Assembly: GCF_005860805.1 (NCBI RefSeq)
Contig: NZ_VCEJ01000005.1
Location: 496,001 to 560,000 of the forward strand
Source of the DNA: Dyadobacter luticola
GTDB taxonomy: Bacteria > Bacteroidota > Bacteroidia > Cytophagales > Spirosomataceae
Reading direction: 5' to 3'
DNA: 64,000 nt
In this document: positions 18,523 to 27,899 of the stretch, one piece after another
How positions within the stretch are numbered: the first letter of the stretch is position 1
Layout of the letters: each line of letters begins with the position of its first letter
Position numbers and translations under genes: made by a program
Notes under the pieces: model-generated
Told to the model about the DNA's origin: nothing
What the model saw: the letters and a program-made list of their open reading frames with translations, nothing else
The model's database searches: none

Positions 18523-19569
18523 TTGGAAGCAATTACAATCAAGGATATTGCCAAAGCATTAAATCTCTCAACTTCTACGGTTTCACGGGCGCTGCGCAAC
18601 AGCTATGAGATCAACCCCGAAACCAAAAGACTGGTGATGGAGTATGCCGAAAAGATGAATTACCGGCCCAATCCGATCGCACTGAGCCTGAAAGACAGTA
18701 AGAGCAAGTCGATAGGTGTCATTATTCCCGAAATCGCCAATCATTTCTTTTCCCAGCTCATCAATGGCATCGAGTCCATCGCGTATAATCTGGGTTACCA
18801 CGTAGTTATTTTTCAAAGCCACGATTCTTACGAGCGGGAAGTAGCCAATACCAATTACTTGGTTTCCAGGAAGGTGGATGGTCTGCTGATTTCGCTGGCA
18901 AGCCTTACCACAAATTTATTTCACTTTCAGGATTTGATGGAAAAAGGGCTGCCGATCGTTTTTCTGGATCGGGTACCCAAGGAAATCGAAACACATAAGG
19001 TGGTAGCTGATAATTTCGACGGGAGCTACCGGGCGACAGTCCACCTGATCGAAAGCGGGCGGAGAAGAATTGCACACGTGACGAGTCCTATCTACCTGTC
19101 TATCACCACCGAGCGACTGGCGGGTTATAAAAAAGCGCTGGAAGATTTCGACATTCCTTTTGACGAATCGCTGGTGAAATACTGCATTTATGGCGGCAAA
19201 GTGGTGGAAGAAAATGAAGCCGCGATGGAAGAGTTACTCAACCTCCCTGAGCCGCCCGACGCCTTTTTCACCGCCAGCGACCGGCTTACTACCGGCTGCA
19301 TGGCCGTATTACAAAAACGCCACATTAAAATCCCGGAAGAAATCGCGATCGTCGGTTTTACCAACATTAGCGTCGCTGAGTTATTAAATCCGCCACTGAC
19401 TGCCGTCGTGCAACCGGCGATGGAAATGGGCCAGCAGGCTGTGGAATTGCTGATCCGCCTCATCGAACATCCACAAAAAACCGGCGACTATGAAATCCGG
19501 TCGCTCCAAACTTCCCTGATTTTACGGGATTCCTCGGTCGGTTCGAAAGTCAACATTAAGGTGTCATAA
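18523..19569 (+). CDS. LacI family transcriptional regulator
   Basis: 348 residues starting at TTG 18523; no ATG or GTG is available before the DNA-binding domain, whose helix-turn-helix ITIKDIAKALNLSTSTVSRA begins at residue 4, so the TTG start is well supported. The hinge YRPNPIALSLK and the periplasmic-binding-like domain from about residue 60 (SIGVIIPEIANHFF, FLDRVPKEIETHKVVADN, IAIVGFTN) complete the family. It probably represses the divergent kduI operon and perhaps the GH31 gene, with a uronate intermediate as inducer. Its 3' end overlaps the convergent GH31 gene by 14 bases. Confidence 0.9.
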   Translation: MEAITIKDIAKALNLSTSTVSRALRNSYEINPETKRLVMEYAEKMNYRPNPIALSLKDSKSKSIGVIIPEIANHFFSQLINGIESIAYNLGYHVVIFQSHDSYEREVANTNYLVSRKVDGLLISLASLTTNLFHFQDLMEKGLPIVFLDRVPKEIETHKVVADNFDGSYRATVHLIESGRRRIAHVTSPIYLSITTERLAGYKKALEDFDIPFDESLVKYCIYGGKVVEENEAAMEELLNLPEPPDAFFTASDRLTTGCMAVLQKRHIKIPEEIAIVGFTNISVAELLNPPLTAVVQPAMEMGQQAVELLIRLIEHPQKTGDYEIRSLQTSLILRDSSVGSKVNIKVS

Positions 19570-21700
19570 AGCGCCAGGTGACTGCGCCAATGTTGTTGGG
19601 TTTGCCGGATTCTTCTTTTGAAATACTGCCTTTGAAGCTGCCATTTTTCTGTTTTTCGACTTTGATTTCCCGCCACGCGAACATTCCTTTTTCGTAATCG
19701 AATGTATTCCCGTCGTCGTCGTACAGTTTATAGCTGCTGTTTTTCTCACCATAATGCCTGATTTCCAGGTCCACTTTCTCGCCCGATTTCGGCGCATGCA
19801 GTTTCATGGGCATCATTGGAATAATCCCGCCGTCTTTTACATAAACCGGAATCTGGTCCAGGCCCGGCGTAATGCTGATCACCTCCCCGTCGCCCACGAA
19901 TTTTCCGGTGTAGAAGTCATACCATTTTCCTTTTGGTAAAATCACTTTGCGGGTGGTTTGTCCGGTAAAAAGCGGGGCTACCAGCAAATATTCCCCGGCC
20001 ATGTACTGATCTTTCACTTCACGCGTAACTGCTTCTGCATAAGGGTTATCTTCCAGACTGGCGGTTGTCTTTTCTTTTTTAATGTCGATACCAAAACCTT
20101 CTTCCAAACTCATCCCGCGAAAAGGCGGAATGCCTTCATAATGGTATTTGGCAAACTCTGAATACCAGTAAGGCATCATCTTCATCCGCAGCTCGGCCAC
20201 GGCCTTGATCTGCGGCGCCACTTCCGGAAATGTCCACGGCTCCATGCTGCTTGACCAGGCATTGATCATCGCCATCGGGGAAAAACAAACGGTTTGAAAC
20301 CGCCGCAGCCACTCTTCCGCAGTTTTGGAAGCGCGAACCTCCGGCGTCCACAAAACACCCGCATAGCCACTGTTAATCAATGCGGTAATAAAATCTTCGT
20401 GGCTGTAATTGTCATTATAAATCACATAAGGAAACGACGAGCCGCCCGCATTCGAGCCGCGCACCAAGCCATAAGTGCGCATATTATTCCGCCGGAACAT
20501 TTCGAAACTCTGCTTTTGAACCAGCAAACCGTAAGTCTGGCGAATCTGCTCGGAAGTATGCCCGGAAGGGAAAGTAGCGACGTCCGGCCAAACGTAGGAA
20601 TCGAAACCATCCACTTCGTCGATCTTATACCCGCTGACACCGATTTTTACATGTTCTTTTTCAAACTGATCAAATAAAATCTTGCTGGCTTCGGGCATGG
20701 ACAAGTCTGGCACAATGCCATTCCAGACGAGGTGTGAGCCTGTGTAGGGTTTTATTTTCTGATAAATCGCCGCGTCGGGAGATACATAAGGATTTGTCCA
20801 AAGATTGATCTTGATACCCATCGCATCCATTTCCTTTACAAATTTGGCCGGGTCGGGAAATCTCGATTTGTCCCATTCAAATGTGCAGGGGTAGGATTTG
20901 CTTTGCCAGCCGGGTTCCAGACCGATAAAATCAAGCGGGAAACCTTTGTCTTCAAAAGCTTTCGCCTCCTGCTTCACCTGCTCCGAGGTAGACAGCCGGT
21001 GCACGCGCTGCGTAAACCCAAGTCCCCAGCGCGGAGGCAGGCACCCGCCGCCACTCAGGAGGTTAAACCGCTGTATGGCATTCAAAGGCTTCGGCCCGGC
21101 GAAAATGTAGATTTCCACGCCCTCGGCCGGGATTAGCATTTCCACCGCATCGGAGTACGGGTGTGCTTCCCAATTATTATCCGTATTGCGGTCCATCACT
21201 TTTGCCGGCTCCCGGGCATCTTTCCGCACATGTGAGCCCGCGTACACATCCATGTACTTCGCCGAGTTCACGAACACGCCGTAGCCGCTCGACGATACAT
21301 AAAAGGGCGTCGGGGCATGGGTGCGGCCATTGTCGGTTTTGCCATAATGGTCGGCGTGCAATTGCAATATCTTTCCGCGCTGGTGAATGGTCTGGAAATT
21401 CAGCCCGAAGCCAAAAAGCTGCTCATTTCTTTCGAGCGGAAACCGCAGGTAAGTCTTGCCGGAGTTAAGCTGAAAATGGATTTCCTGCGCATTGAGCGGG
21501 AAATCTGCCTTCGCCATTTTTTGTAATGCAGGTGCCGGCGTCACATCGGCAGCTTTCAGCAGGTCATAGCTATCAGGCTTCCCGGCAACTCCTTTCCATA
21601 CGCCGGGATAGATTTCCTGCCACTGGATATTTTGGGCAAAAAGCGTTGAGAATATCAGTGAAAAAGCAACCAGAAAGAGCCAGCGGAGAAGGGAATGCAT
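19556..21700 (-). CDS. Secreted glycoside hydrolase family 31 protein
   Basis: 714 residues with a signal peptide (cleavage near TLFAQN, residue 23). The N-terminal beta domain is followed by a TIM barrel with RWGLGFTQRVHRLSTSEQV, FPLDFIGLEPGWQS and the nucleophile region GYKIDEVDGFDSYVWP (Asp near residue 357), then RGSNAGGSSFPYVIYNDNYS in the acid/base region and a C-terminal beta domain. GH31 retains alpha-glucosidases, alpha-xylosidases and sulfoquinovosidases; the motif KIDEVDG differs from the classic WxDMNE, so the specificity is uncertain. Its place next to the uronate genes suggests plant cell-wall glycan processing in the periplasm. Confidence 0.88.
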   Translation of the reverse strand: MHSLLRWLFLVAFSLIFSTLFAQNIQWQEIYPGVWKGVAGKPDSYDLLKAADVTPAPALQKMAKADFPLNAQEIHFQLNSGKTYLRFPLERNEQLFGFGLNFQTIHQRGKILQLHADHYGKTDNGRTHAPTPFYVSSSGYGVFVNSAKYMDVYAGSHVRKDAREPAKVMDRNTDNNWEAHPYSDAVEMLIPAEGVEIYIFAGPKPLNAIQRFNLLSGGGCLPPRWGLGFTQRVHRLSTSEQVKQEAKAFEDKGFPLDFIGLEPGWQSKSYPCTFEWDKSRFPDPAKFVKEMDAMGIKINLWTNPYVSPDAAIYQKIKPYTGSHLVWNGIVPDLSMPEASKILFDQFEKEHVKIGVSGYKIDEVDGFDSYVWPDVATFPSGHTSEQIRQTYGLLVQKQSFEMFRRNNMRTYGLVRGSNAGGSSFPYVIYNDNYSHEDFITALINSGYAGVLWTPEVRASKTAEEWLRRFQTVCFSPMAMINAWSSSMEPWTFPEVAPQIKAVAELRMKMMPYWYSEFAKYHYEGIPPFRGMSLEEGFGIDIKKEKTTASLEDNPYAEAVTREVKDQYMAGEYLLVAPLFTGQTTRKVILPKGKWYDFYTGKFVGDGEVISITPGLDQIPVYVKDGGIIPMMPMKLHAPKSGEKVDLEIRHYGEKNSSYKLYDDDGNTFDYEKGMFAWREIKVEKQKNGSFKGSISKEESGKPNNIGAVTWRFMTP

Positions 21701-21787
21701 GATTTTGAATGTCTAGGACCTAAGTCAATAAGAGTCAATTTTTGTTTTATACTAAAAAATAAATCGGGAGAAATTAGTCTACTAAAT

Positions 21788-21818
21788 TTGTAGGATATAT
21801 AGATTAATAATATCTTTG
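21788..21818 (+). promoter_or_regulatory. Promoter of the redoxin gene
   Basis: TTG at 21788-21790, 20 bases, then TATCTTTG at 21811-21818: an exact Bacteroidota -33/-7 pair, with the ATG 38 bases past the -7 box. Confidence 0.75.
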
Positions 21819-21856
21819 GCTTAGTTACATTATTTGAGCACATTCCTGACAAAATC

Positions 21857-22471
21857 ATGTATTACGAAATAGAAGACGAACTCGGCAACATTTCTACGCT
21901 GCAAGTCCAGCAGCGCGTGGCGGCAGAACCGGCTGAGGAGCTGAAAAGAGGGGATATCGCGCCGCTTTTTTACCTGGGCAATGAAGAAGGTTTTCCTGTG
22001 ACTTCGCTCACAGGTTCCAGCTTTGGAGAATCGGCATCTTTGATTGATTTATTACAATATAAACCGTTGGTACTGAGCTTTTTTTGCAACTGCTGGGGTC
22101 GGTATGCGCCGAAACATCTGGATATGCTGAAAAAGCTCGCTCCGGAGGTGCAGGCACTCGGTGGGCAGGTTTTGATTCTCACAAATGAGTCGCGGAAGGA
22201 AATTGAGCGGATCACCAAAAAGCTTGAAATCGAGCTGCCGGTTTATCATGATAAAAATTACAATGTGGCGCGCTCGTATGGTGTGTACTCCGAAACTTCG
22301 CCGATCTGGGACCGTATTGCAGGGATTTCTGAGGATGTTTTCACGCCCTCTTTATTTGTAATTGGGAAAGACAGGAGGGTTGCCTACACATTCATCGATG
22401 ATAATTTTGACGGTACGCCCGATGTAAAAAGCGTTCTCGATGAAGTTTACGACTGGAAGAACAGAAAATAA
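21857..22471 (+). CDS. Peroxiredoxin-like (AhpC/TSA fold) protein with altered active site
   Basis: 204 residues, no signal peptide. The thioredoxin fold is clear: KPLVLSFFCNCWGRYAPKHL, LGGQVLILTNESRKEIERI, LPVYHDKNYNVARSYGVY and the cis-Pro-like FTPSLFVIGKDRRVAYTFID. In relatives the active site reads FYRGxWCPYC; here the two Cys positions after the Trp are Gly and Ala (WGRYA), while a CNC pair sits just before the Trp. Peroxidase activity of the usual type is therefore unlikely, though CNC may be redox active. It has its own promoter, and a structured terminator at 22489-22550. Confidence 0.78.
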   Translation: MYYEIEDELGNISTLQVQQRVAAEPAEELKRGDIAPLFYLGNEEGFPVTSLTGSSFGESASLIDLLQYKPLVLSFFCNCWGRYAPKHLDMLKKLAPEVQALGGQVLILTNESRKEIERITKKLEIELPVYHDKNYNVARSYGVYSETSPIWDRIAGISEDVFTPSLFVIGKDRRVAYTFIDDNFDGTPDVKSVLDEVYDWKNRK

Positions 22472-22488
22472 ACATTGACACGTCTAAC

Positions 22489-22550
22489 AAACCCGCGTGA
22501 GCACGGTTGTCAACCATTATCTTTGACAATCGCCGCTGATGCGGGTTTTT
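22489..22550 (+). terminator. Two-tier hairpin terminator after the redoxin gene
   Basis: Outer stem AAACCCGC (22489-22496) with GCGGGTTT (22541-22548), inner stem TTGTCAA (22507-22513) with TTGACAA (22523-22529), and a T run at the end. It covers the first codons of a longer possible reading of the next gene, so that gene starts downstream. Confidence 0.75.
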
Positions 22551-22570
22551 GTTGTAAAAATTTACCAGAT

Positions 22571-23731
22571 ATGTTTTTGAAATCAGGCATGCAGTCCAAG
22601 CTTCCGAGGGTCGGGACAACGATTTTTACTAAAATGTCGAAGCTGGCGGAGGAGCATCAGGCGATTAATCTGGCGCAGGGTTTCCCGGAGTTTGACTGCG
22701 CGCCGGAGTTGCAGGTTTTGGTTGATAAATATGTCAGGTCGGGCAAAAACCAATATGCGCCCATGGCTGGTGTGATGGCTCTGCGGGAGGCGATTTCGCA
22801 AAAGATTTTTACTTCGTCCAGTCACGAATACCATCCCGAATCCGAGATAACCATCACCAGTGGCGCTACGGAGGCACTTTTTGTGGCGATCAGCACGGTT
22901 GTCCAGCGCGGCGATGAGGTGATCGTTTTTGAGCCGGCTTATGACAGCTACGTCCCGGCCATCGAGTTGAATGGCGGGATTCCGGTTTTCGTCACGCTCG
23001 ATCCGCAGTATGAAACGATTGACTGGAATGTTGTCGCCTCCAAAATCAGTCCGCAGACCAGGGCGATCCTTGTTAACACGCCGCATAATCCGACGGGGAA
23101 TGTTTGGAAAGCATCCGATTTGCAGCATCTGGCGGCGCTGGCGGAAGAAAATGGTTTGTTTGTGATCAGCGACGAGGTGTATGAGCACATTGTTTTCGAC
23201 GGGCGCCAGCATATCTCCGCGTCGTCGATTCCCGGCTTGGCGGAGCGCACATTTGCCTGCGGCTCATTTGGTAAAACATTTCATACAACCGGCTGGAAAC
23301 TGGGCTACTGCCTTGCACCCGCCAAACTGACCGCCGAATTCAGGAAAATTCACCAGTATGTTGTTTTCAGCGTCGTCACGCCAATTCAGTTTGCAGTGGC
23401 GGAACACCTGGCCGAGCCGGAACATTACCTGAAACTTTCCGAATTTTACGAGCGCAAGCGAAACCTGTTTTTTGATGCCATCAATGATATCGGTTTTATC
23501 ACAAGACCATCGGAAGGCAGCTTTTTTCAGAATGTTTCCTACGCAAATCTCTCCCCCGAAAACGACCGCACATTATCCGAAAGGTTGACCATCGAAACCG
23601 GCGTGGCATCGATCCCCGTCTCTGCTTTTTATGATAACATCACGGATTTCAAGACTTTACGTTTTTGTTTTGCCAAAAATGATGATACACTTTTAAGAGC
23701 AGCGGAGGCACTGCATAAGGTGGTTTGGTAA
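22571..23731 (+). CDS. PLP-dependent methionine/aromatic aminotransferase (YbdL-like)
   Basis: 386 residues from ATG 22571. An upstream reading from 22475 overlaps the redoxin terminator, and ATG 22589 is a slightly shorter option; known relatives carry about ten residues before SKLPxxGTTIF, which favours 22571. Fold type I features are: AINLAQGFPEFD, GATEALFVAISTVVQRGDEV, NTPHNPTGNVW, and the PLP Lys235 in GSFGKTFHTTGWKLGYC. The last block closely follows YbdL, a methionine aminotransferase that also uses His and Phe, acting in the cytoplasm in methionine salvage. Kynurenine aminotransferase activity is a possible alternative. Confidence 0.88.
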   Translation: MFLKSGMQSKLPRVGTTIFTKMSKLAEEHQAINLAQGFPEFDCAPELQVLVDKYVRSGKNQYAPMAGVMALREAISQKIFTSSSHEYHPESEITITSGATEALFVAISTVVQRGDEVIVFEPAYDSYVPAIELNGGIPVFVTLDPQYETIDWNVVASKISPQTRAILVNTPHNPTGNVWKASDLQHLAALAEENGLFVISDEVYEHIVFDGRQHISASSIPGLAERTFACGSFGKTFHTTGWKLGYCLAPAKLTAEFRKIHQYVVFSVVTPIQFAVAEHLAEPEHYLKLSEFYERKRNLFFDAINDIGFITRPSEGSFFQNVSYANLSPENDRTLSERLTIETGVASIPVSAFYDNITDFKTLRFCFAKNDDTLLRAAEALHKVVW

Positions 23732-23773
23732 AAGTTTGCCGGCGAGTTGTTGACCAAATTACTTTCCTGACTC

Positions 23774-25009
23774 TCACTTCTTGAAAAGCAGCGCTTTGAT
23801 CGGCTGGATTTTGGTGATGATGAGTGTGGGGATCAAAAGAATTAATCCTGAAATCACCACCGTAGCCACATTGACCATGATAAAAATAGGCCAGTCGAAG
23901 ACGATGGGGACGGTATCCATGTAGTAATTGACCGGGTCGAGCGGGATCAGCTGGAATTTGTATTGCAACCAGCAGACGAAAAGCCCGGTGACATTGCCGA
24001 TCAATACCCCTTTCTGCACCATGTGCAGCCCCACCCTGAAAAACACCATCCGGATCTGCCGGTTTGGGCTCCCCAAAGTTTTCAGTAAGCCAATCAGCGG
24101 CGTTCTTTCCATGATCATGACCAATAAAATGGAGATCATATTGAAGCAGGCGACGAAGAGTATTAATGTTAAAAATACGGCTGTGTTGCGGTCCAGCAAG
24201 ATCAGCCAGTCGAAAATTTGCGGAAATGAGCTGGTTACTTTGGCAAGATAAATGCCCGGCGGCACCCGGCTGCGCAGAAGGCTGGTCACATAATCCAGGT
24301 TGTTGAAATCTTTGAGATACACTTCATAAGTCCCGACCGAATCCTTGCCCCAGCCGTTCAACCGCTGTATCAGCGCCAGGTCGCCGATGATCAGATTGTT
24401 GTCAAATTCCTCCATTTCGGTATCATAAATCCCGGCGACGGTCAGCTTACGAGGTCTCGGCGGATTTTGGAGGGAGTACATGATCACATCGTCACCAGTT
24501 TTGAGTCGCAGCTGCTTTGCGATTTTCTGGCTGATCAGGATTTCGGACGAGTAGCCGTATTTGATGGAAGACGAATCTTTATAAGTCAGCAATGTGCCTT
24601 GTCTAAGGCTCTTTTTAAATGTAACCCAATCATAATCCGGCCCGACGCCTTTCAGCAGGACTCCTTTGATCTCGTCTGGTGTTTTCAAAATCCCAGACTT
24701 ATGCGCCACAACCTGCCATCTCTTGATTTCTGGAATGGTCGGTAAAAGATCGGCAACAGGGTTTTTGCGTGCGAGCGGGCCTTCTTCGTAAACGTTTCCC
24801 TGCGAAAATGCGCTGATATTCAAGTGCGCTCCGAAAAGAAAGATCTTTTGCTGGATGGTTTGTTTAAAGCCGAGCAGTACGGCGAAGGAAATAATGCCGA
24901 CGGCGATTCCGATGGCAATACTGGCAACGCCGATCCGGGAGACGGTCGCAGAAAAGGAACCTGCTTCGTTGTGGCGGATTCGTTTGGCGATGAAAGAGGG
25001 AAATTGCAA
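23774..25009 (-). CDS. ABC transporter permease, LolC/LolE (FtsX-like) family
   Basis: 411 residues beginning with TTG at 25009; no ATG fits, and FPSFIAKRIRHNEAGSF is the usual N-terminus of the family. The membrane topology is one N-terminal segment (about 20-45), a large periplasmic domain (about 45-265) and three C-terminal segments (about 270-410), as in LolE. Members use a separate ATPase such as LolD to release lipoproteins from the inner membrane, or act as MacB-type mechanotransducers. The ATPase is not next to it. A -7 element TATTTTTG on the minus strand lies at 25047-25040. Confidence 0.88.
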   Translation of the reverse strand: MQFPSFIAKRIRHNEAGSFSATVSRIGVASIAIGIAVGIISFAVLLGFKQTIQQKIFLFGAHLNISAFSQGNVYEEGPLARKNPVADLLPTIPEIKRWQVVAHKSGILKTPDEIKGVLLKGVGPDYDWVTFKKSLRQGTLLTYKDSSSIKYGYSSEILISQKIAKQLRLKTGDDVIMYSLQNPPRPRKLTVAGIYDTEMEEFDNNLIIGDLALIQRLNGWGKDSVGTYEVYLKDFNNLDYVTSLLRSRVPPGIYLAKVTSSFPQIFDWLILLDRNTAVFLTLILFVACFNMISILLVMIMERTPLIGLLKTLGSPNRQIRMVFFRVGLHMVQKGVLIGNVTGLFVCWLQYKFQLIPLDPVNYYMDTVPIVFDWPIFIMVNVATVVISGLILLIPTLIITKIQPIKALLFKK

Positions 25010-25039
25010 GCGGAATCTGTTAATTAATTTTTACGTTGA

Positions 25040-25047
25040 CAAAAATA
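25040..25047 (-). promoter_or_regulatory. Candidate -7 element of the LolE-type gene
   Basis: The minus strand reads TATTTTTG here, matching TAnnTTTG, about 30 bases before the TTG start. No -33 TTG is seen at the right distance. Confidence 0.4.
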
Positions 25048-25143
25048 GGGAAAAACTTCACCCCGCCTAGAAGGCAATTTTTATTAAGTTGCCGGCACGA
25101 ATCTTTACCGATTCACCGCGTCTGACATTAAAATACCGTATTC

Positions 25144-27204
25144 ATGCCGTTGATCAAAGTTGCATCCGGAGTAGTCAACCAAACGCCGATGGCGTGGGAG
25201 ACCAATACCAGAAACATTATCCAAGCCATTGAGGAAGCCAAAAAACAGCAGGTAAGCCTGCTGTGCTTGCCCGAATTGTGTATTACGGGTTATGGCTGCG
25301 AGGATTATTTCTTCGCTCCGGATATGGTGGAGCAAGCGCAAAAATGTCTGCTGGAAATTGTGCAGGAAACAGCGGGGATCATTGTGGCGGTGGGGCTTCC
25401 GGTGCGGCATAACAGCAGCCTGTACAATACGGCTTGCCTGATCTCTAATAAACAGATTTTAGGATTTTTCTGTAAACAAAATCTGGCCAATAACGGTATA
25501 CATTATGAGGCGCGGTGGTTCCGGCCGTGGCAGCCTGGCGTGGTGGAAAGCATTGAGGTAAACCAAATGTTCTATCCGATCGGCGATGTGATTTTTGACA
25601 TTTCCAGCGGCCCGGTGCAGGGCGGTTCTCACGGTGTGCGTGTGGGCTTTGAAATTTGTGAAGACGGCTGGGTTTCCAACCGGCCCGCGCGCAGACATTA
25701 TGAGCGGGGCGTGGACATTATTCTCAATCCGAGTGCCAGTCATTTTGCTTTTAATAAATTTTTGACGCGCGAAAAACTGGTCGTAGACGCTTCCAGGGCA
25801 TTTTCTTGCAGTTATATTTATACCAACTTGCTGGGAAATGAGGCCGGCAGGGCCATTTATGATGGTGATGCGATGATCGCTTCAAATGGTGATTTGCTTG
25901 CGTCAAGTCCGCGTTTCAGCTATGAAGATTTCCTGATCACGTCCGCGGTAATCGATACGGAATACACCCGGCTAAGCCAGGTGCAGAGCAAAATCGCGAT
26001 GCTGAACAAGGATCGGACCTGGCGGGTAAATGGTCGGTTTGATTTTCCTGAAATCGATCCGGTACTGCCGCAGGTTCCTGAAATAGAAGCATTTGAAAAA
26101 GGTGGCGCATTGAAAGAAGAGGAATTTGCGCGTGCGGAATGTCTGGCGCTGTTTGATTATCTGCGGAAAAGCAGGTCAAACGGATTTACGATTTCGCTTT
26201 CGGGCGGTGCGGATTCCTGTGCTTGTACGGCATTGTGCGGACTGATGATCCGGCTGGCCGATGAAAGCATTGGGATGGAGCGGCTCAAACAGAAGTTATC
26301 TTACATTAAAGATATTCAGGATGTGAAGACGGAGGAGGAAATTGCCAAAGTCCTGATCCATAACATTTACCAGGGTACTGAGAATAGTTCTTCGGATACA
26401 TTGGAATCGGCGCAGTCGCTGGCGGAATCCATCGGATCTACGTTTTATAATGTGAATATCAATGGTTTGGTGGAAACATATAAAAACCTGATTGAAGAAA
26501 AAATCGGTCGCAACCTGACCTGGGAAACGGATGACATTGCCTTGCAGAACATTCAGGCGAGGGTGCGCGCCCCGGGCGTATGGCTTCTGACCAATATTTC
26601 AAACCATTTGCTACTGGCTACGTCCAACCGCTCAGAGGCAGCGGTAGGTTACGCGACTATGGACGGCGATACTTCCGGCAGCATCAGTCCGCTGGCGGGG
26701 ATCGACAAACATTACCTCCGGCAGTGGTTGCGCTGGCTCGAAACCGCTGGGTGCGAAGTAAAAGGGAAACATATCCGTATTGAAGGACTCAAAAAAGTGA
26801 ATAGTCTGCAACCCACCGCGGAGCTGCGGCCTCTGGCCCAAACCCAGACCGACGAGGCAGATTTGATGCCTTACGAGTTTTTGAACGACCTCGAAAGACT
26901 TGCTATCCGTGATAAAAAGTCACCTTTGGAAGCCTATCGGAACCTGTATATTCGCTACAAAGGCATTTACACTGAGGAGCAGCTACTTGGCTGGACAGAA
27001 CGTTTTTTCAAACTTTGGAGCCGAAACCAGTGGAAAAGAGAACGTTACGCCCCCTCTTTCCACCTCGACGACCTTAACCTCGACCCAAGATCCTGGTGCC
27101 GCTTCCCGATACTTTCGGGCGGTTTTGAGAAAGAGTTAAAGGAGTTGCAGGAGTTTGCTTCGAAGGGTTTTTTGCAGGATAGCAGGAAGCGGATTGGCTT
27201 TTAA
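25144..27204 (+). CDS. nadE: Glutamine-dependent NAD+ synthetase
   Basis: 686 residues, the two-domain form. The N-terminal nitrilase-type glutaminase has Glu44 (LPELCITGYG), Lys111 (FCKQNLANNG) and Cys172 (FEICEDGWV). The synthetase domain starts near residue 340 with the PP-loop SLSGGADSCACTALCG, and the later RVRAPGVWLLTNISNHLLLATSNRSE region binds deamido-NAD. Ammonia made from glutamine is channelled to convert deamido-NAD and ATP to NAD in the cytoplasm. All key residues are present. It is divergent from the LolE-type gene. Confidence 0.96.
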   Translation: MPLIKVASGVVNQTPMAWETNTRNIIQAIEEAKKQQVSLLCLPELCITGYGCEDYFFAPDMVEQAQKCLLEIVQETAGIIVAVGLPVRHNSSLYNTACLISNKQILGFFCKQNLANNGIHYEARWFRPWQPGVVESIEVNQMFYPIGDVIFDISSGPVQGGSHGVRVGFEICEDGWVSNRPARRHYERGVDIILNPSASHFAFNKFLTREKLVVDASRAFSCSYIYTNLLGNEAGRAIYDGDAMIASNGDLLASSPRFSYEDFLITSAVIDTEYTRLSQVQSKIAMLNKDRTWRVNGRFDFPEIDPVLPQVPEIEAFEKGGALKEEEFARAECLALFDYLRKSRSNGFTISLSGGADSCACTALCGLMIRLADESIGMERLKQKLSYIKDIQDVKTEEEIAKVLIHNIYQGTENSSSDTLESAQSLAESIGSTFYNVNINGLVETYKNLIEEKIGRNLTWETDDIALQNIQARVRAPGVWLLTNISNHLLLATSNRSEAAVGYATMDGDTSGSISPLAGIDKHYLRQWLRWLETAGCEVKGKHIRIEGLKKVNSLQPTAELRPLAQTQTDEADLMPYEFLNDLERLAIRDKKSPLEAYRNLYIRYKGIYTEEQLLGWTERFFKLWSRNQWKRERYAPSFHLDDLNLDPRSWCRFPILSGGFEKELKELQEFASKGFLQDSRKRIGF

Positions 27205-27292
27205 AAGGTGATGAAAATCGTAGATCAGCTGCCAGTTTGGACTATTTTACATTTTTGAATTATCTTTAATTTTAAAGAATCCAAAAAATCAA

Positions 27293-27505
27293 ATGGCAAC
27301 ATTAACGGTTGAAGTTGACGACAAAGAGCTAAGCTTCCTGAAAAGTCTTCTAAATCACTTTTCTTTCGTGACAATCAGAGAAACTTCGGAAGACACTGAC
27401 GAGGAAGTTCTGAGCAATCTGCGTCAGGGAATCGAAGAGTTGGGTATGATTCAAAAAGGAGAATTGAAGAGTCGGTCTGCGCGCGAGTTTTTAAAAGATT
27501 TATGA
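27293..27505 (+). CDS. Antitoxin of a RelE/ParE-like pair
   Basis: 70 residues; starts ATLTVEVDDKELSFLKSLLNHF and ends with an acidic and then a basic helix (IEELGMIQKGELKSRSAREF). The stop overlaps the toxin start in the sequence ATGA (27502-27505). It resembles the small Bacteroidota antitoxins paired with RelE or ParE; the antitoxin role is from context. Confidence 0.72.
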   Translation: MATLTVEVDDKELSFLKSLLNHFSFVTIRETSEDTDEEVLSNLRQGIEELGMIQKGELKSRSAREFLKDL

Positions 27506-27828
27506 GCTTCGAAGTTGATACTATCCCCAATTTTGAACGCGAAGCCAAGCGACTGAAAAAGAAATACAGTTCTCTGAAAAATGAGCTGACATTGCTTATT
27601 GAAGAGCTTGAAAATAATCCACTTCAAGGCACTCCGCTTAAAAATAGTTTCTATAAAATCCGGTTGTCTATAAAATCAAAAGGAAAAGGCAAACGCGGAG
27701 GCGCGAGGGTAATTACGCTTGTGAAAGTGGTCGCGCAAAAAGTTTACTTGGTTTCGATTTATGATAAATCGGAACAATCCGACATTGACGAGGCGGAATT
27801 GGGCCGTATCATTCTTGAATTAACCTAG
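27502..27828 (+). CDS. RelE/ParE superfamily toxin
   Basis: 108 residues. It has the family pattern: helices NFEREAKRLKKKYSSLKNEL, then LKNSFYKIRLSIKSKGKGKR and the C-terminal strand VVAQKVYLVSIYDKSEQSD. RelE toxins cleave mRNA in the ribosome A site, and ParE toxins act on gyrase; the sequence does not decide between them. It is coupled by a 4-base overlap to the preceding antitoxin gene. Confidence 0.8.
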   Translation: MSFEVDTIPNFEREAKRLKKKYSSLKNELTLLIEELENNPLQGTPLKNSFYKIRLSIKSKGKGKRGGARVITLVKVVAQKVYLVSIYDKSEQSDIDEAELGRIILELT

Positions 27829-27899
27829 CTCCTTTTTCTAACTACAGAACCGGATCCTTCGCAGCGCGGCTAGCAAGGGGAAATTTATTTTGAAAAATG

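Noticed and set aside
22475..22570. Extended N-terminus of the aminotransferase from 22475
   Set aside because: It overlaps the redoxin terminator hairpin and does not resemble the family; ATG 22571 fits relatives.
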